Assembly: GCF_002100115.1 (NCBI RefSeq)
Contig: NZ_ANBM01000004.1
Span: forward strand, 124,001 to 188,000
Source: Anaerovibrio sp. JC8
GTDB lineage: Bacteria > Bacillota > Negativicutes > Selenomonadales > Selenomonadaceae
Length of the DNA: 64,000 nucleotides
Direction: 5' to 3'
Of the stretch, positions 37,248 through 45,023 are shown piece after piece; positions within the stretch are counted from its first letter, which is position 1, and each line of letters opens with the position of its first letter. Under the pieces are notes generated by a model. The model was not told where the DNA came from, made no database searches, and saw only the letters and a list, made by a program, of their open reading frames with translations. Position numbers and translations under genes: made by a program.

Positions 37248-38363
37248 ATGGAGTATCAACGGTTTGTAGAACGGTTCGTAGTAATAAACTTTTCAATGAT
37301 AGTAGTTATTTTTTCTATATCATATTTTTTATTGGGGATTTGTAAAGAAAATTATAGTGATAACGAAATAGTACAGGATTATAAGAATATACTTTATGGT
37401 AGTGCACTAGATGATGGTGCTTTACTAAAGCTTGATATTGTAGAAAAGGAAAAACCGAAAGTAGTAGCCTTGGGTTCGTCACGAGTAATGCAATTTCGTG
37501 CAGAATTTTTTAACGACAGAGATTTCTATACATTGGGTGGTATAGGTGCTTCTGTTGACGAGGTGGTATTCGCATGGGATATAATACGAGAATCCTATAT
37601 ACCTGATGTTATTATTATTGGAATTGACCCTTGGTGGCTTAATCCAAATTTTAAACAAGAGAATCGTTGGACTAATTTATATACCAACCAATATGGAAAA
37701 TATATAAATATATATAAAAACAAGAAAATAATGAAACAAATTTTAAACACAGATGATATTAAAGAAATAGATCCATTAAGCGGATTAAAAAACATTGGAC
37801 TTGATGCTGCCGTAAATGGCAATGGGTATCGTTTATCTGATGGGAGCAGACAATATGGAAAAATCATTCAAGATAAAGAAGATAATGATACTCGTTTCAA
37901 AAGTACCTATGAGCGAATGGATAAAGGAGCCGTTGGGGATAGGTTTGTTTGGTGTGATAGCATATCTAATCAAGAATTGAATAAACTAAAAAACTTATTA
38001 GCACAAATACAACAATCAGGTGCACAGATTGTTGTATTTTTACCACCATTTCCCCATGAAGTCTATAACTACATGGATAATAGCATTCATTTCCATGATT
38101 ACTTACATGCCTATATGGATGAAACGAAAAGAATGTGCTCTGATTTAGATATTCCATGGTATAATTTCACTGATTTAGCGACAACCGGTGGCTCTGATGA
38201 TGAAACAATAGATGGTTTTCATGGTTCCGATGTTGCATACGCTAGAATTACCTATCTGCTTGGTAAAAATAATATACTCACCAATTACGTTGATAATGAT
38301 AAATTAGAATATGCCATAAACCATCCTATTGATAATTTTCAAGTAATTCCCGCTTCAAAATAA
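37248..38363 (+). CDS. SGNH-like membrane-anchored acylation partner
   Basis: 371 aa. N-terminal membrane helix (residues 14-33, INFSMIVVIFSISYFLLGI). SGNH/GDSL-type blocks are visible: VVALGSSRVMQFRAEFF (block I, Ser in GSSR), GGIGAS, and DGFHGSDVAYAR near the C-terminus with the Asp-x-x-His pair. GIDPWW and VVFLPPFPHE lie between. It resembles AlgJ/AlgX- or DltD-type partners that transfer or remove acyl groups on surface polysaccharide. It starts 12 bp after the MBOAT stop and is strikingly AT-rich, likely acquired with it. Confidence 0.8.
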   Translation: MEYQRFVERFVVINFSMIVVIFSISYFLLGICKENYSDNEIVQDYKNILYGSALDDGALLKLDIVEKEKPKVVALGSSRVMQFRAEFFNDRDFYTLGGIGASVDEVVFAWDIIRESYIPDVIIIGIDPWWLNPNFKQENRWTNLYTNQYGKYINIYKNKKIMKQILNTDDIKEIDPLSGLKNIGLDAAVNGNGYRLSDGSRQYGKIIQDKEDNDTRFKSTYERMDKGAVGDRFVWCDSISNQELNKLKNLLAQIQQSGAQIVVFLPPFPHEVYNYMDNSIHFHDYLHAYMDETKRMCSDLDIPWYNFTDLATTGGSDDETIDGFHGSDVAYARITYLLGKNNILTNYVDNDKLEYAINHPIDNFQVIPASK

Positions 38364-38376
38364 TTTACTTCACATA

Positions 38377-38424
38377 AAACTGCCCTTAATACACATCATT
38401 TATGTACTAAGGGCAGTTTTTATT
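38377..38424. terminator. Terminator of the acylation operon
   Basis: Arms AAAACTGCCCTTA / TAAGGGCAGTTTT with extra pairing inside, then TTTATTT on the plus strand; it also lies at the end of the convergent Rpn gene. Confidence 0.9.
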
Positions 38425-38436
38425 TATTAGCTTGAT

Positions 38437-39304
38437 TCAGTTGTAGGCCAAATTGTTTCTCTTGGCAATTTCCATAACATTTTCCAGAGGGGTATCAGCC
38501 TGTCGCGAGATTTTTTCGTATGGTTCACGGTCTTTGAGCATATTAATAACAACCTTTATAGTTTTTGCTTCCGTAGCTTTCTTGGTGGCTTCTTCAGCTG
38601 CTTCTTCTGCCCTGACTTCCATGGCCCTGTTCCAATCCCATTTGAAATTTACCATATCCAAAACCTCCCTCTGTTCCTTGTTGGAGAAATAGTCTTTCAA
38701 AAAATCATTTTCTTTACAATACTGTATAGCCTTAATAATAGCTTGACGAAGGGGTTTGCCCTCAGATATTTTCTGCCGCACCTGGGCAACGAAGATACTG
38801 TAGCACTTCAAATCATTGCATTTTTGCAAAAGTTCACTGCTTTTATCATAGTTTATGTTAAAAGCCGAAAGCTCCAGCTCCAAAGAATGAGTTTTTTCCG
38901 TAAAAGCATCTGACAATCGCATTGTCCAATGCTCCGGTGTCTCACCAGTACCGTTGTAAAACACATAAAACTCTGGTGCAGGAAGTAGTATACGAGTCTT
39001 TTTGTAGGGAGCATCAGGTTTAACTCTTTGCCGGTACAATTTAGCAATGTACCAAAGCATCCGTAGTGGCATATTTTCCGACAGTGTTGACTGGTGTTCC
39101 ATGAGTACGATATGACGGTTCCCCACCATAAAGCTGATGTCATTCTTGATATCTTCAAAAAAATGTTCCCCGTAAGGTAGTAATCTTGATGTCCTTTATA
39201 GCGACCTTCTCACCAGTCAAAGCATAATAGATTCCCTGTAGCCTCTTTTTGTCATTAAAAATGTCACGAAACAGTGAATCCTTATATGTTCGTCTAGCCT
39301 TCAT
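38437..39304 (-). pseudogene. Rpn-type PD-(D/E)XK nuclease/transposase, frameshifted
   Basis: Starting at ATG 39304 (GGGAGGGG upstream) the frame reads MKARRTYKDSLFRDIFNDKK and on to LRGTFF, then meets a stop at a run of seven A (T on the coding strand) at 39157-39163. Removing one base restores EDIKNDISFMVGNRHIVLME and the remaining 230 aa. The nuclease motif (D in NDISF, then EHQS) and the family segment NMPLRMLWYIAKLYRQ are intact downstream. Rpn (PF12784-like) proteins promote recombination. This could be a true pseudogene, a phase-variable or slippage-read gene, or a sequencing error. Confidence 0.82.
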
Positions 39305-39388
39305 AAAACGCCCCTCCCATGTCATTTTTAAAAAAATCGACCATGGGAAAGCCCTTAAAAGGCTTCTTTTACATGTATCCTCCCAATC

Positions 39389-39430
39389 TCAACCTAATTT
39401 TATCACAAAAGCGGATAACCTAAAAGAAAT
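39389..39430 (-). promoter_or_regulatory. Putative promoter of the Rpn gene, similar to the ftsE upstream region
   Basis: Minus strand TTTAGG, 16 bases, TAAAAT. The 40-bp block matches the ftsE upstream block at most positions (shared words TTCTTTTAG and TTTGTGATAAAATTA). Confidence 0.4.
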
Positions 39431-39440
39431 ATGTTATGGC

Positions 39441-39532
39441 TCATTCCCTCACATTTCACGATTTCATTCCCTCACATTTCACAATTTCATTCCTTCACAT
39501 TTCACAATTTCATTCCCTTATATTTCATGTAC
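39441..39532. repeat. 23-bp tandem repeat, about four units
   Basis: Units start TCATTCCCTCACATTTCACG and are 23 bp long at 39441, 39464 and 39487; the first three differ at one or two bases. The fourth (39510) is more diverged. Non-coding, between the Rpn pseudogene and a terminator. Confidence 0.85.
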
Positions 39533-39571
39533 AAAAAATACCCTTAGTACACAACTGAGTGTACCAAGGGC
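39533..39571 (-). terminator. Terminator of the panE-like operon
   Basis: Minus strand CCCTTGGTACAC / GTGTACTAAGGG, TCAGTT loop, followed by TATTTTTTG. Confidence 0.85.
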
Positions 39572-39587
39572 ATCTTTACATCAATAT

Positions 39588-39971
39588 TTATTCCAAAATC
39601 CTGCCATCACGGGAGATGGTTATCACCTGCCACGAGAGGAATTTGCCGCTATTTTTCAGGGCCGTTTCTGCGGCTCTTTGGAGACCACCACAGCATGGTA
39701 CCTCCATGCGGAGAATTGTTACGCTCTTTATATCATTATTGCTGATGATTTCCGTCAGCTTCTCACTGTAATCTCCCTCATCCAGCTTTGGACAGCCACT
39801 CATGGTTATTTTCCCTTTCATGAAATCCTCATGGACATTGGCATAGGCATAGGCGGTACAATCCGCTGCAATCAGCAGCTTGGCCCCATCATAAAATGGT
39901 GCCTGGGTTGGGAGCAGCTTTATCTGGCATGGCCACTGATTAAGCCGGGACACTGGACGGGCAGAAGTCAT
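39588..39971 (-). CDS. Small cysteine-rich protein (C-terminal domain of Fe-S family)
   Basis: 127 aa. It contains LNQWPCQIKLLPTQAPFYD, LLIAADCTAYAYANVHEDF, SGCPKLDEGDY and RMEVPCCGGLQRAAETAL. This matches, by eye, the C-terminal half of a widespread clostridial/Negativicutes ferredoxin-like protein that normally begins with two CxxCxxC clusters. Those clusters are absent, so this is either a stand-alone domain or a truncated gene. Cysteines in ADC, GCP and PCC remain and could bind a metal. It starts 13 bp after the panE-like stop. Function unknown. Confidence 0.7.
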   Translation of the reverse strand: MTSARPVSRLNQWPCQIKLLPTQAPFYDGAKLLIAADCTAYAYANVHEDFMKGKITMSGCPKLDEGDYSEKLTEIISNNDIKSVTILRMEVPCCGGLQRAAETALKNSGKFLSWQVITISRDGRILE

Positions 39972-39984
39972 TGGCTGATTATCA

Positions 39985-40911
39985 TTATTTTATTGCCTTA
40001 GCAGCTCCCCAGTCATTTATCTTCTCATAAAGTGGCACTAAAACGCCATATTCCTTGCCCAGGTTCACCACTCTGATTACCAGACCGCTGAATTCTGACT
40101 GGCGGCCCTGTATAATATCCCGCTGCATGGACATGGTGGAATCTGGCTTTAAATTGTCCATCATTTTCAAACCCACTTCCACCAGATCCTGTTCAAATTC
40201 CACTCCCATGGCTTTGCCTAGGGTTACTACTTCCTTTATAAGTCCAATGAAAGTATCCCGTTCCTCCCCCGGGTGCTGGAAATTTTCACAGGTGGCATCA
40301 AAATAGGCTCCCGCTGCGGCAGCCGGTGATACAAATGCGAATTTCTGCAAGGCATCACGGATAATATTAGCACTGAAATGCCCCTTTATCTCTGCCTCAC
40401 GCAAAACGCCCTCCAGCTGCTGGGCAGTATCCTTCAGATTTTCCGCCTGACCCGGCCGATAGCCATAAATTACCCGCAGAATTTTGTTGGACTGATAGAT
40501 TACCCCCGGGGACTCAATTTCACTCATAACGTAAATACAGCCATCCAGACAGGTGTACTCCGTAAGCTGCTCCTGCATTACCCCGCCGGTGCCAAAGACA
40601 TTCAGGATAGGAATTATCAGGGTATCCTTGAACATCTTCGCTTTGACAAAGGCAATAGCGTCCTCTAAATTGTAATATTTCACGCAGACAAATAATACAT
40701 CAGGAGTATCGCTGTATTCCGCTTCAGTACAGGCCTTAAGATTATCTATGGTCTCAGTGCCCCGATGGTTGGTATGAAGCACCAACCCTTTTTCTTTAAT
40801 GGCTTCCAAATGCTTTCCTCTGGCTATCAGTGTCACATCATTGCCAGCCATGGCCAAATAAGCCGCCAAGGTTCCGCCGGTTCCCCCAGCACCAAAAATA
40901 CAAAACTTCAT
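39985..40911 (-). CDS. Ketopantoate reductase family protein
   Basis: 308 aa from ATG 40911. N-terminal Rossmann motif IFGAGGTGGTLAAYLA, then VTLIARGKHLEAIKEKGL and the family block VLFVCVKYYNLEDAI with N/G-rich ILNVFGTGG; the C-terminal helical domain contains SMQRDIIQGRQSEFSGL, where the catalytic Lys/Glu region lies. ApbA/PanE enzymes reduce 2-dehydropantoate with NADPH in CoA synthesis, but many paralogues act on other 2-oxo acids. No pan genes are nearby, so the substrate is uncertain. Confidence 0.88.
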   Translation of the reverse strand: MKFCIFGAGGTGGTLAAYLAMAGNDVTLIARGKHLEAIKEKGLVLHTNHRGTETIDNLKACTEAEYSDTPDVLFVCVKYYNLEDAIAFVKAKMFKDTLIIPILNVFGTGGVMQEQLTEYTCLDGCIYVMSEIESPGVIYQSNKILRVIYGYRPGQAENLKDTAQQLEGVLREAEIKGHFSANIIRDALQKFAFVSPAAAAGAYFDATCENFQHPGEERDTFIGLIKEVVTLGKAMGVEFEQDLVEVGLKMMDNLKPDSTMSMQRDIIQGRQSEFSGLVIRVVNLGKEYGVLVPLYEKINDWGAAKAIK

Positions 40912-40964
40912 AACCCCTGCTCCTCTCATAAATTTGTTTCCTGCTAATATTTTAGCACAAAAAA

Positions 40965-41107
40965 GAGGTACTCAGTTAGGTACACCGGGGAACGCTCTCG
41001 CTCACTAGTTTACATAACGGTTACTAAGTTCATTCTTCGCCTTCGGTTTGAATTCACTAAGTATCGACGTAAACTACGTCACCTTGTGTACCTAACTGCA
41101 GTACCTC
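40965..41107. repeat. Palindromic repeat, family B copy 3, nested in the csaB terminator
   Basis: 143 bp. Outer arms GAGGTACTcAGTTAGGTACAC and the matching right arm ending GTACCTC pair almost perfectly. On the minus strand the element begins 3 bp after the csaB stop and its end runs directly into TTTTTT. Core as in copies at 19060 and 31045 (CGCTCTCGCTCACTAG, TTCATTCTTCGCC, GACGTAAACTACGTC). Confidence 0.85.
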
Positions 41108-41110
41108 ATA

Positions 41111-42235
41111 TTATTTAGCTTTTTCTTTCTTCTTTTTATCCATCAGTTCAGTGGCCAGCTCGGCATTGCGCATGGCAAGGCGGCGCAACTCGGCAAAGAG
41201 CTTTTCGTTCTTCTTGCTGAAGCCTGCCTTGTCATTCCACTTGGACCGAACCTTGTTCACAAGCTCATCATACTTGACGTTTTCCAAGTCTCCCACTGGG
41301 CTTTCCCCTACAGATTCCAGGAAGCGGTCAATTTTCGGGTCATAGGATACACCAATCATCGGCACTCCCATAACAGCCGCAAAAATCAGGGCATGGAGAC
41401 GGACACCAATCAACAGATCCATATTGCCCACGATGGACAGCAGCTCCTTGGTGGTATATTCCTTGTGAAGCACCACCGCGTTGCAGCTGGTCATGGAGGC
41501 CACCATTTCCGCACAATGCACATCCTCAGGATACTGCATTGGCAGGAAAATTATTCTGGCATCAAATTCCTGGGCTATCTGGTCTGCCGCCCTGGCAATA
41601 ACTGCCTTGTAATGGGTCCAGTCCTGCCACTCACGGACGGAAATACCCACCAGCGGCTTGGCCCCGAAGGCATTGTTTTCCTTCAAAATGGTGCGGCCGA
41701 TATTCTTGTCCACTGGATGAATGGCATGCACCGGGTCAGAGGTGCACTCTATGGCCGGGTGACGAATCTTCATCTGAGCCAACTCACCCAAGGAGCCCCT
41801 GTCCCGGACTGTAATCTGCTTGATGCCATTGCCCACCAGACGCATAATCCAACGGGCCATGCGCCCCTGAATCGGGCCAATGCCCTGGGCGTACAGCATA
41901 ACCGGCGTGCGCATTATCTCCGCCAGCACAATAATCATCAGATAGTAGTACAGGCTGCGACGGCTGGTAACATTCTGCAGCAGGCTGCCACCGCCGCTTA
42001 TCAGCAGGTCTGCCTTGTACAAGGCGCCTATAATGCTTCCAATATCCAGCCAGCCCACGGAGTTCACCTGATGGCGCTCCCTGGTATCGGCGGGATCTGC
42101 GGAAATAACTGTAATATTTAAATTGGGATCCAAATCCGACAATACTTCAACCATAGCTGCCAGCATTGCTTCGTCGCCGGCATTTCTGGAACCGTAATAC
42201 CCGGAAATTACAACATTACTCATGTCTGTTGTCAT
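41111..42235 (-). CDS. csaB: Polysaccharide pyruvyl transferase CsaB
   Basis: 374 aa. N-terminal ISGYYGSRNAGDEAML, DLLISGGGSLLQNVTS and YAQGIGPI are hallmarks of the family, with the C-terminal IGVRLHALIFAAVMGVP. CsaB adds ketal pyruvate to a cell-wall glycan, making it a ligand for S-layer-homology domains. In Negativicutes, SLH-type outer-membrane proteins tie the outer membrane to the wall, so a similar role is plausible here. It lies 13 bp after the DUF5693 gene; the transcript ends in repeat B3. Confidence 0.92.
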   Translation of the reverse strand: MTTDMSNVVISGYYGSRNAGDEAMLAAMVEVLSDLDPNLNITVISADPADTRERHQVNSVGWLDIGSIIGALYKADLLISGGGSLLQNVTSRRSLYYYLMIIVLAEIMRTPVMLYAQGIGPIQGRMARWIMRLVGNGIKQITVRDRGSLGELAQMKIRHPAIECTSDPVHAIHPVDKNIGRTILKENNAFGAKPLVGISVREWQDWTHYKAVIARAADQIAQEFDARIIFLPMQYPEDVHCAEMVASMTSCNAVVLHKEYTTKELLSIVGNMDLLIGVRLHALIFAAVMGVPMIGVSYDPKIDRFLESVGESPVGDLENVKYDELVNKVRSKWNDKAGFSKKNEKLFAELRRLAMRNAELATELMDKKKKEKAK

Positions 42236-42248
42236 TCCTTACCTTTAC

Positions 42249-44294
42249 TTATTTTAGAGAGCTCAGCTTCGGGGCAACGAATCTGCTCCAGAGCTGAACG
42301 AGAATCATACAGATAGCACCTATAACTGCTCCCAGCACAATACCGCCAATGCCGCGGGCAACGGACATAAATATTGGGGACCGCATGTGAGCGAAGGTCT
42401 CAACCATGGAGCCCTGTCCAATGGTGGCAATGAGCACCAGTGCAAAGAGTACCATGGTAGGCCACTTGCGGAACCATCCCAGTACAGCCAGCATAAAGGC
42501 CGGATGACCAATGAGAAGCTCCTTGGACCGTGGGCGGGCATACATGGCCTGCTCCAAGAAGGCCCTGAATTTCAGCTCAGTGGCGGAAACAGGCATGCCC
42601 ATGGTGTGACCGGAACGGGCCACAAATACCACGCCGGCAACCAATACCAAAAACAGAATCAGCAGGGATTTCACCTTTACAGGCATATCCAGCATCTTGC
42701 GGCACTGGGCCATAAAGCCCTCTGTGTCGTCCAGCTTGCCGTCAAAGACGTCAAAGCGCTGGAGGAAGGCAATGGCCACCAGAATAATCGGCAGAATAAA
42801 GGTCAGCTTGATGCCCCGGAAGATATTGACCTCCAGCAGATATTCCGTATCTGCCAGAGAGCCTGACAAATAGGAGGCACCCACATAAGACATAATACCA
42901 CAAGTAAAGATGGCCACCAAGCCGGTGCCAATAATCTTCACCAGTGAAGCCTGCTCATCGGGGCTCTTGGCCCGGAATCTGTCCAGCTGCCAAATCACGG
43001 CAATGGCCGGGAATACGTTGGCACTCAGAAGGGCTGCCACCACCCGGATCTTGTTGCCATGGCCCATGAGTACAGGGCCGGCAGCCGCCAAAATGCCAAT
43101 AATCAGCAAACCATAAATATACTTGGACTTAAAGCCGGGAATAATGAGGCAGAGGTACAGCACACAGGCTGCTGCCACGCCCACCATTACCAGAGCTCTC
43201 AGCCAGGCGGCAGGATAGAAGTGGTCAAACACACCAGCCTTGCCGATGGTATAGCCCTGGGCTTCCAGCTTGTCCCGAACTGCGGAAAAATAATTCATAT
43301 TGGTTTCCATCAGGGTCATGCCAGGAGCCGGCTTGTCAAAAATCTTCAGGAGATTGTAGCGGATGTTGCGCTCAGCATCGGTGTTGGCCCAACGCTCCAC
43401 ACACTCCCCGATTTTCATTTTCTTCTGCTCATCCTTTGGAATGGAATAGAGACGGGCCGACAGATAATCGTTGGCCTTGGCAATTTCCAGCATACCATCC
43501 TGCTGGAAGAACTGGAGCTGGGTGGTGCCCTCAATCATACCAACAGGCAGGCCACGCTCCGCCATTTTCTTGGCAGTATATTCAGAGCAATTAGGAGCAC
43601 CCAGGGTTTGGGAGCCGGAAAATACGATGCCGGATACCTTGTAATCGTCAATGCGCTTAAAGAAGGCATCCACATCGTCCTCAGTACATTTGTTGTAGTT
43701 GGTTGGACGGGCCAGCACATAGAAGCCGCCCTTGTTGACAGCCTCCATTTCATCCGTTGGCATGCCCAAATCCATTTTCTCGAAGGACTCGAACTGGGCC
43801 TTTACTGCAAGCACCGTGGAACCGCCAACATTGAGAGCTGTTACCCTGTCCTTGCCGAGACGGCGCACCAGATCCTCATGAACCTCCTTGAAGGTCTGGG
43901 CATGATGGCCGGTTACATAAATCTCAGTGCCCTTGATGGTGCCGTCCTCCACCAGCTTACGCCAGTTAGGGTCGGTCATGGCACCGGTCTGATAGTTGGT
44001 AAGAATATCACTGCCATTTACTGCAGTGGTCTTGCCGTTTACATTGAGTTTCTTGAAGGTGGTTTCATAAACAGCCAGGGAGGTAATTCCCGCTTCCTTG
44101 GCCTGCTTCATGACCTCGTCCACCGGCAGGCCCTCACATTCAGCCAGGGCCACCAGATCCTCATAATCCACGATCAGCTCAATGGAATTATTGCGGACCT
44201 CCACCTCATGACGCTGAATGTTAATAAACAGTGAAGCAAACAGGCCGATAACAATCAGCACAATTAATAATTTATTATACGCAAACTGCTTCAT
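42249..44294 (-). CDS. DUF5693 polytopic membrane protein
   Basis: 681 aa. One N-terminal helix (LLIVLIVIGLFASLFINI), an extracytoplasmic domain of about 330 residues (EDLVALAECEGLPVDEVM, ILARPTNYNK-like VLARPTNYNKCTEDDVDAF, FSGSQTLGAPN), then roughly eight C-terminal helices from residue 365. This layout is that of DUF5693, which is commonly encoded next to csaB. Function unknown; a role in exporting or assembling the pyruvylated glycan is inferred from context only. Confidence 0.85.
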   Translation of the reverse strand: MKQFAYNKLLIVLIVIGLFASLFINIQRHEVEVRNNSIELIVDYEDLVALAECEGLPVDEVMKQAKEAGITSLAVYETTFKKLNVNGKTTAVNGSDILTNYQTGAMTDPNWRKLVEDGTIKGTEIYVTGHHAQTFKEVHEDLVRRLGKDRVTALNVGGSTVLAVKAQFESFEKMDLGMPTDEMEAVNKGGFYVLARPTNYNKCTEDDVDAFFKRIDDYKVSGIVFSGSQTLGAPNCSEYTAKKMAERGLPVGMIEGTTQLQFFQQDGMLEIAKANDYLSARLYSIPKDEQKKMKIGECVERWANTDAERNIRYNLLKIFDKPAPGMTLMETNMNYFSAVRDKLEAQGYTIGKAGVFDHFYPAAWLRALVMVGVAAACVLYLCLIIPGFKSKYIYGLLIIGILAAAGPVLMGHGNKIRVVAALLSANVFPAIAVIWQLDRFRAKSPDEQASLVKIIGTGLVAIFTCGIMSYVGASYLSGSLADTEYLLEVNIFRGIKLTFILPIILVAIAFLQRFDVFDGKLDDTEGFMAQCRKMLDMPVKVKSLLILFLVLVAGVVFVARSGHTMGMPVSATELKFRAFLEQAMYARPRSKELLIGHPAFMLAVLGWFRKWPTMVLFALVLIATIGQGSMVETFAHMRSPIFMSVARGIGGIVLGAVIGAICMILVQLWSRFVAPKLSSLK

Positions 44295-44308
44295 CGCAAT
44301 TTAACTCC

Positions 44309-45007
44309 TCATTTATCATTTATATGACGGCTGGCCTTGATAATAACACGGCCCTCCTGCATTTCCACATCGTCCACCTCAACACGGACAGGCATCTTGT
44401 GCAAGTCAAAAAGAAGAATGTCCCCGAAGAAATTGCCGATAACCGCCTTGCCAAAGACAGCGTTGCGGATATCAAGATTTGTCATGTGAAAATATACGGC
44501 ACCCTTTTCCTCAAAGACAATCCCCGCCAGGGTAAGGTCTGCGGTGCGGCCCAGCAGCTTAACTGTGCCGGTGGCCGACAGCTTTTCCTTGTCCATGGTG
44601 GCGGTTACGTTTTCCACCTGGTCCAGCTTGTCCTGAAGAAGGTTCTGAAGGGACTCCTGGGAGATAATCCCGGTCATTTCCAGCCTGTCGGCAGAACGTA
44701 TGGCTGAGCCATCCCGGGCGTTCAGCTTGGTCAAATCGCCGTTGACATTTTCCCCGTCCAGGGTCAGCTTGTCCACCCGGACGTCACCTACCATGGCATT
44801 ATCCGCATCTATGTGGATGGTGTCCATGTGGCCTGCCAGAAGCATAAAGCCTGCCACGCTGGAAACCTTCACATTTACGTTTTCCGCCTTGGTGGCGTCC
44901 TCTATGCTGTGGGCAATGGAGGACTGCACAATAAAGGGCAGAATCAGCTGGCAGAACACCAGCAGTACCACTATTGCCGCTATACCAAACTTTATTGCTT
45001 TGCTCAC
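44309..45007 (-). CDS. DUF2993 (LmeA-like) lipid-binding family protein
   Basis: 232 aa. N-terminal signal anchor (FGIAAIVVLLVFCQLILPFIV). The rest alternates strands with VSSVAGFMLLAGHMDTIHID, VRVDKLTLDGENV and RVEVDDVEMQEGRVIIKA, the DUF2993 pattern. LmeA-type proteins are periplasmic phospholipid-binding proteins of the TULIP fold. Encoded between prfB and DUF5693, 14 bp from the latter, hence probably part of the envelope operon. Confidence 0.82.
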   Translation of the reverse strand: MSKAIKFGIAAIVVLLVFCQLILPFIVQSSIAHSIEDATKAENVNVKVSSVAGFMLLAGHMDTIHIDADNAMVGDVRVDKLTLDGENVNGDLTKLNARDGSAIRSADRLEMTGIISQESLQNLLQDKLDQVENVTATMDKEKLSATGTVKLLGRTADLTLAGIVFEEKGAVYFHMTNLDIRNAVFGKAVIGNFFGDILLFDLHKMPVRVEVDDVEMQEGRVIIKASRHINDK

Positions 45008-45023
45008 TTAAATCACCTTATTA

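Noticed and set aside
39441-39532. Possible CRISPR array
   Set aside because: Repeats are directly adjacent with no spacers and no cas genes are nearby; a simple tandem repeat.
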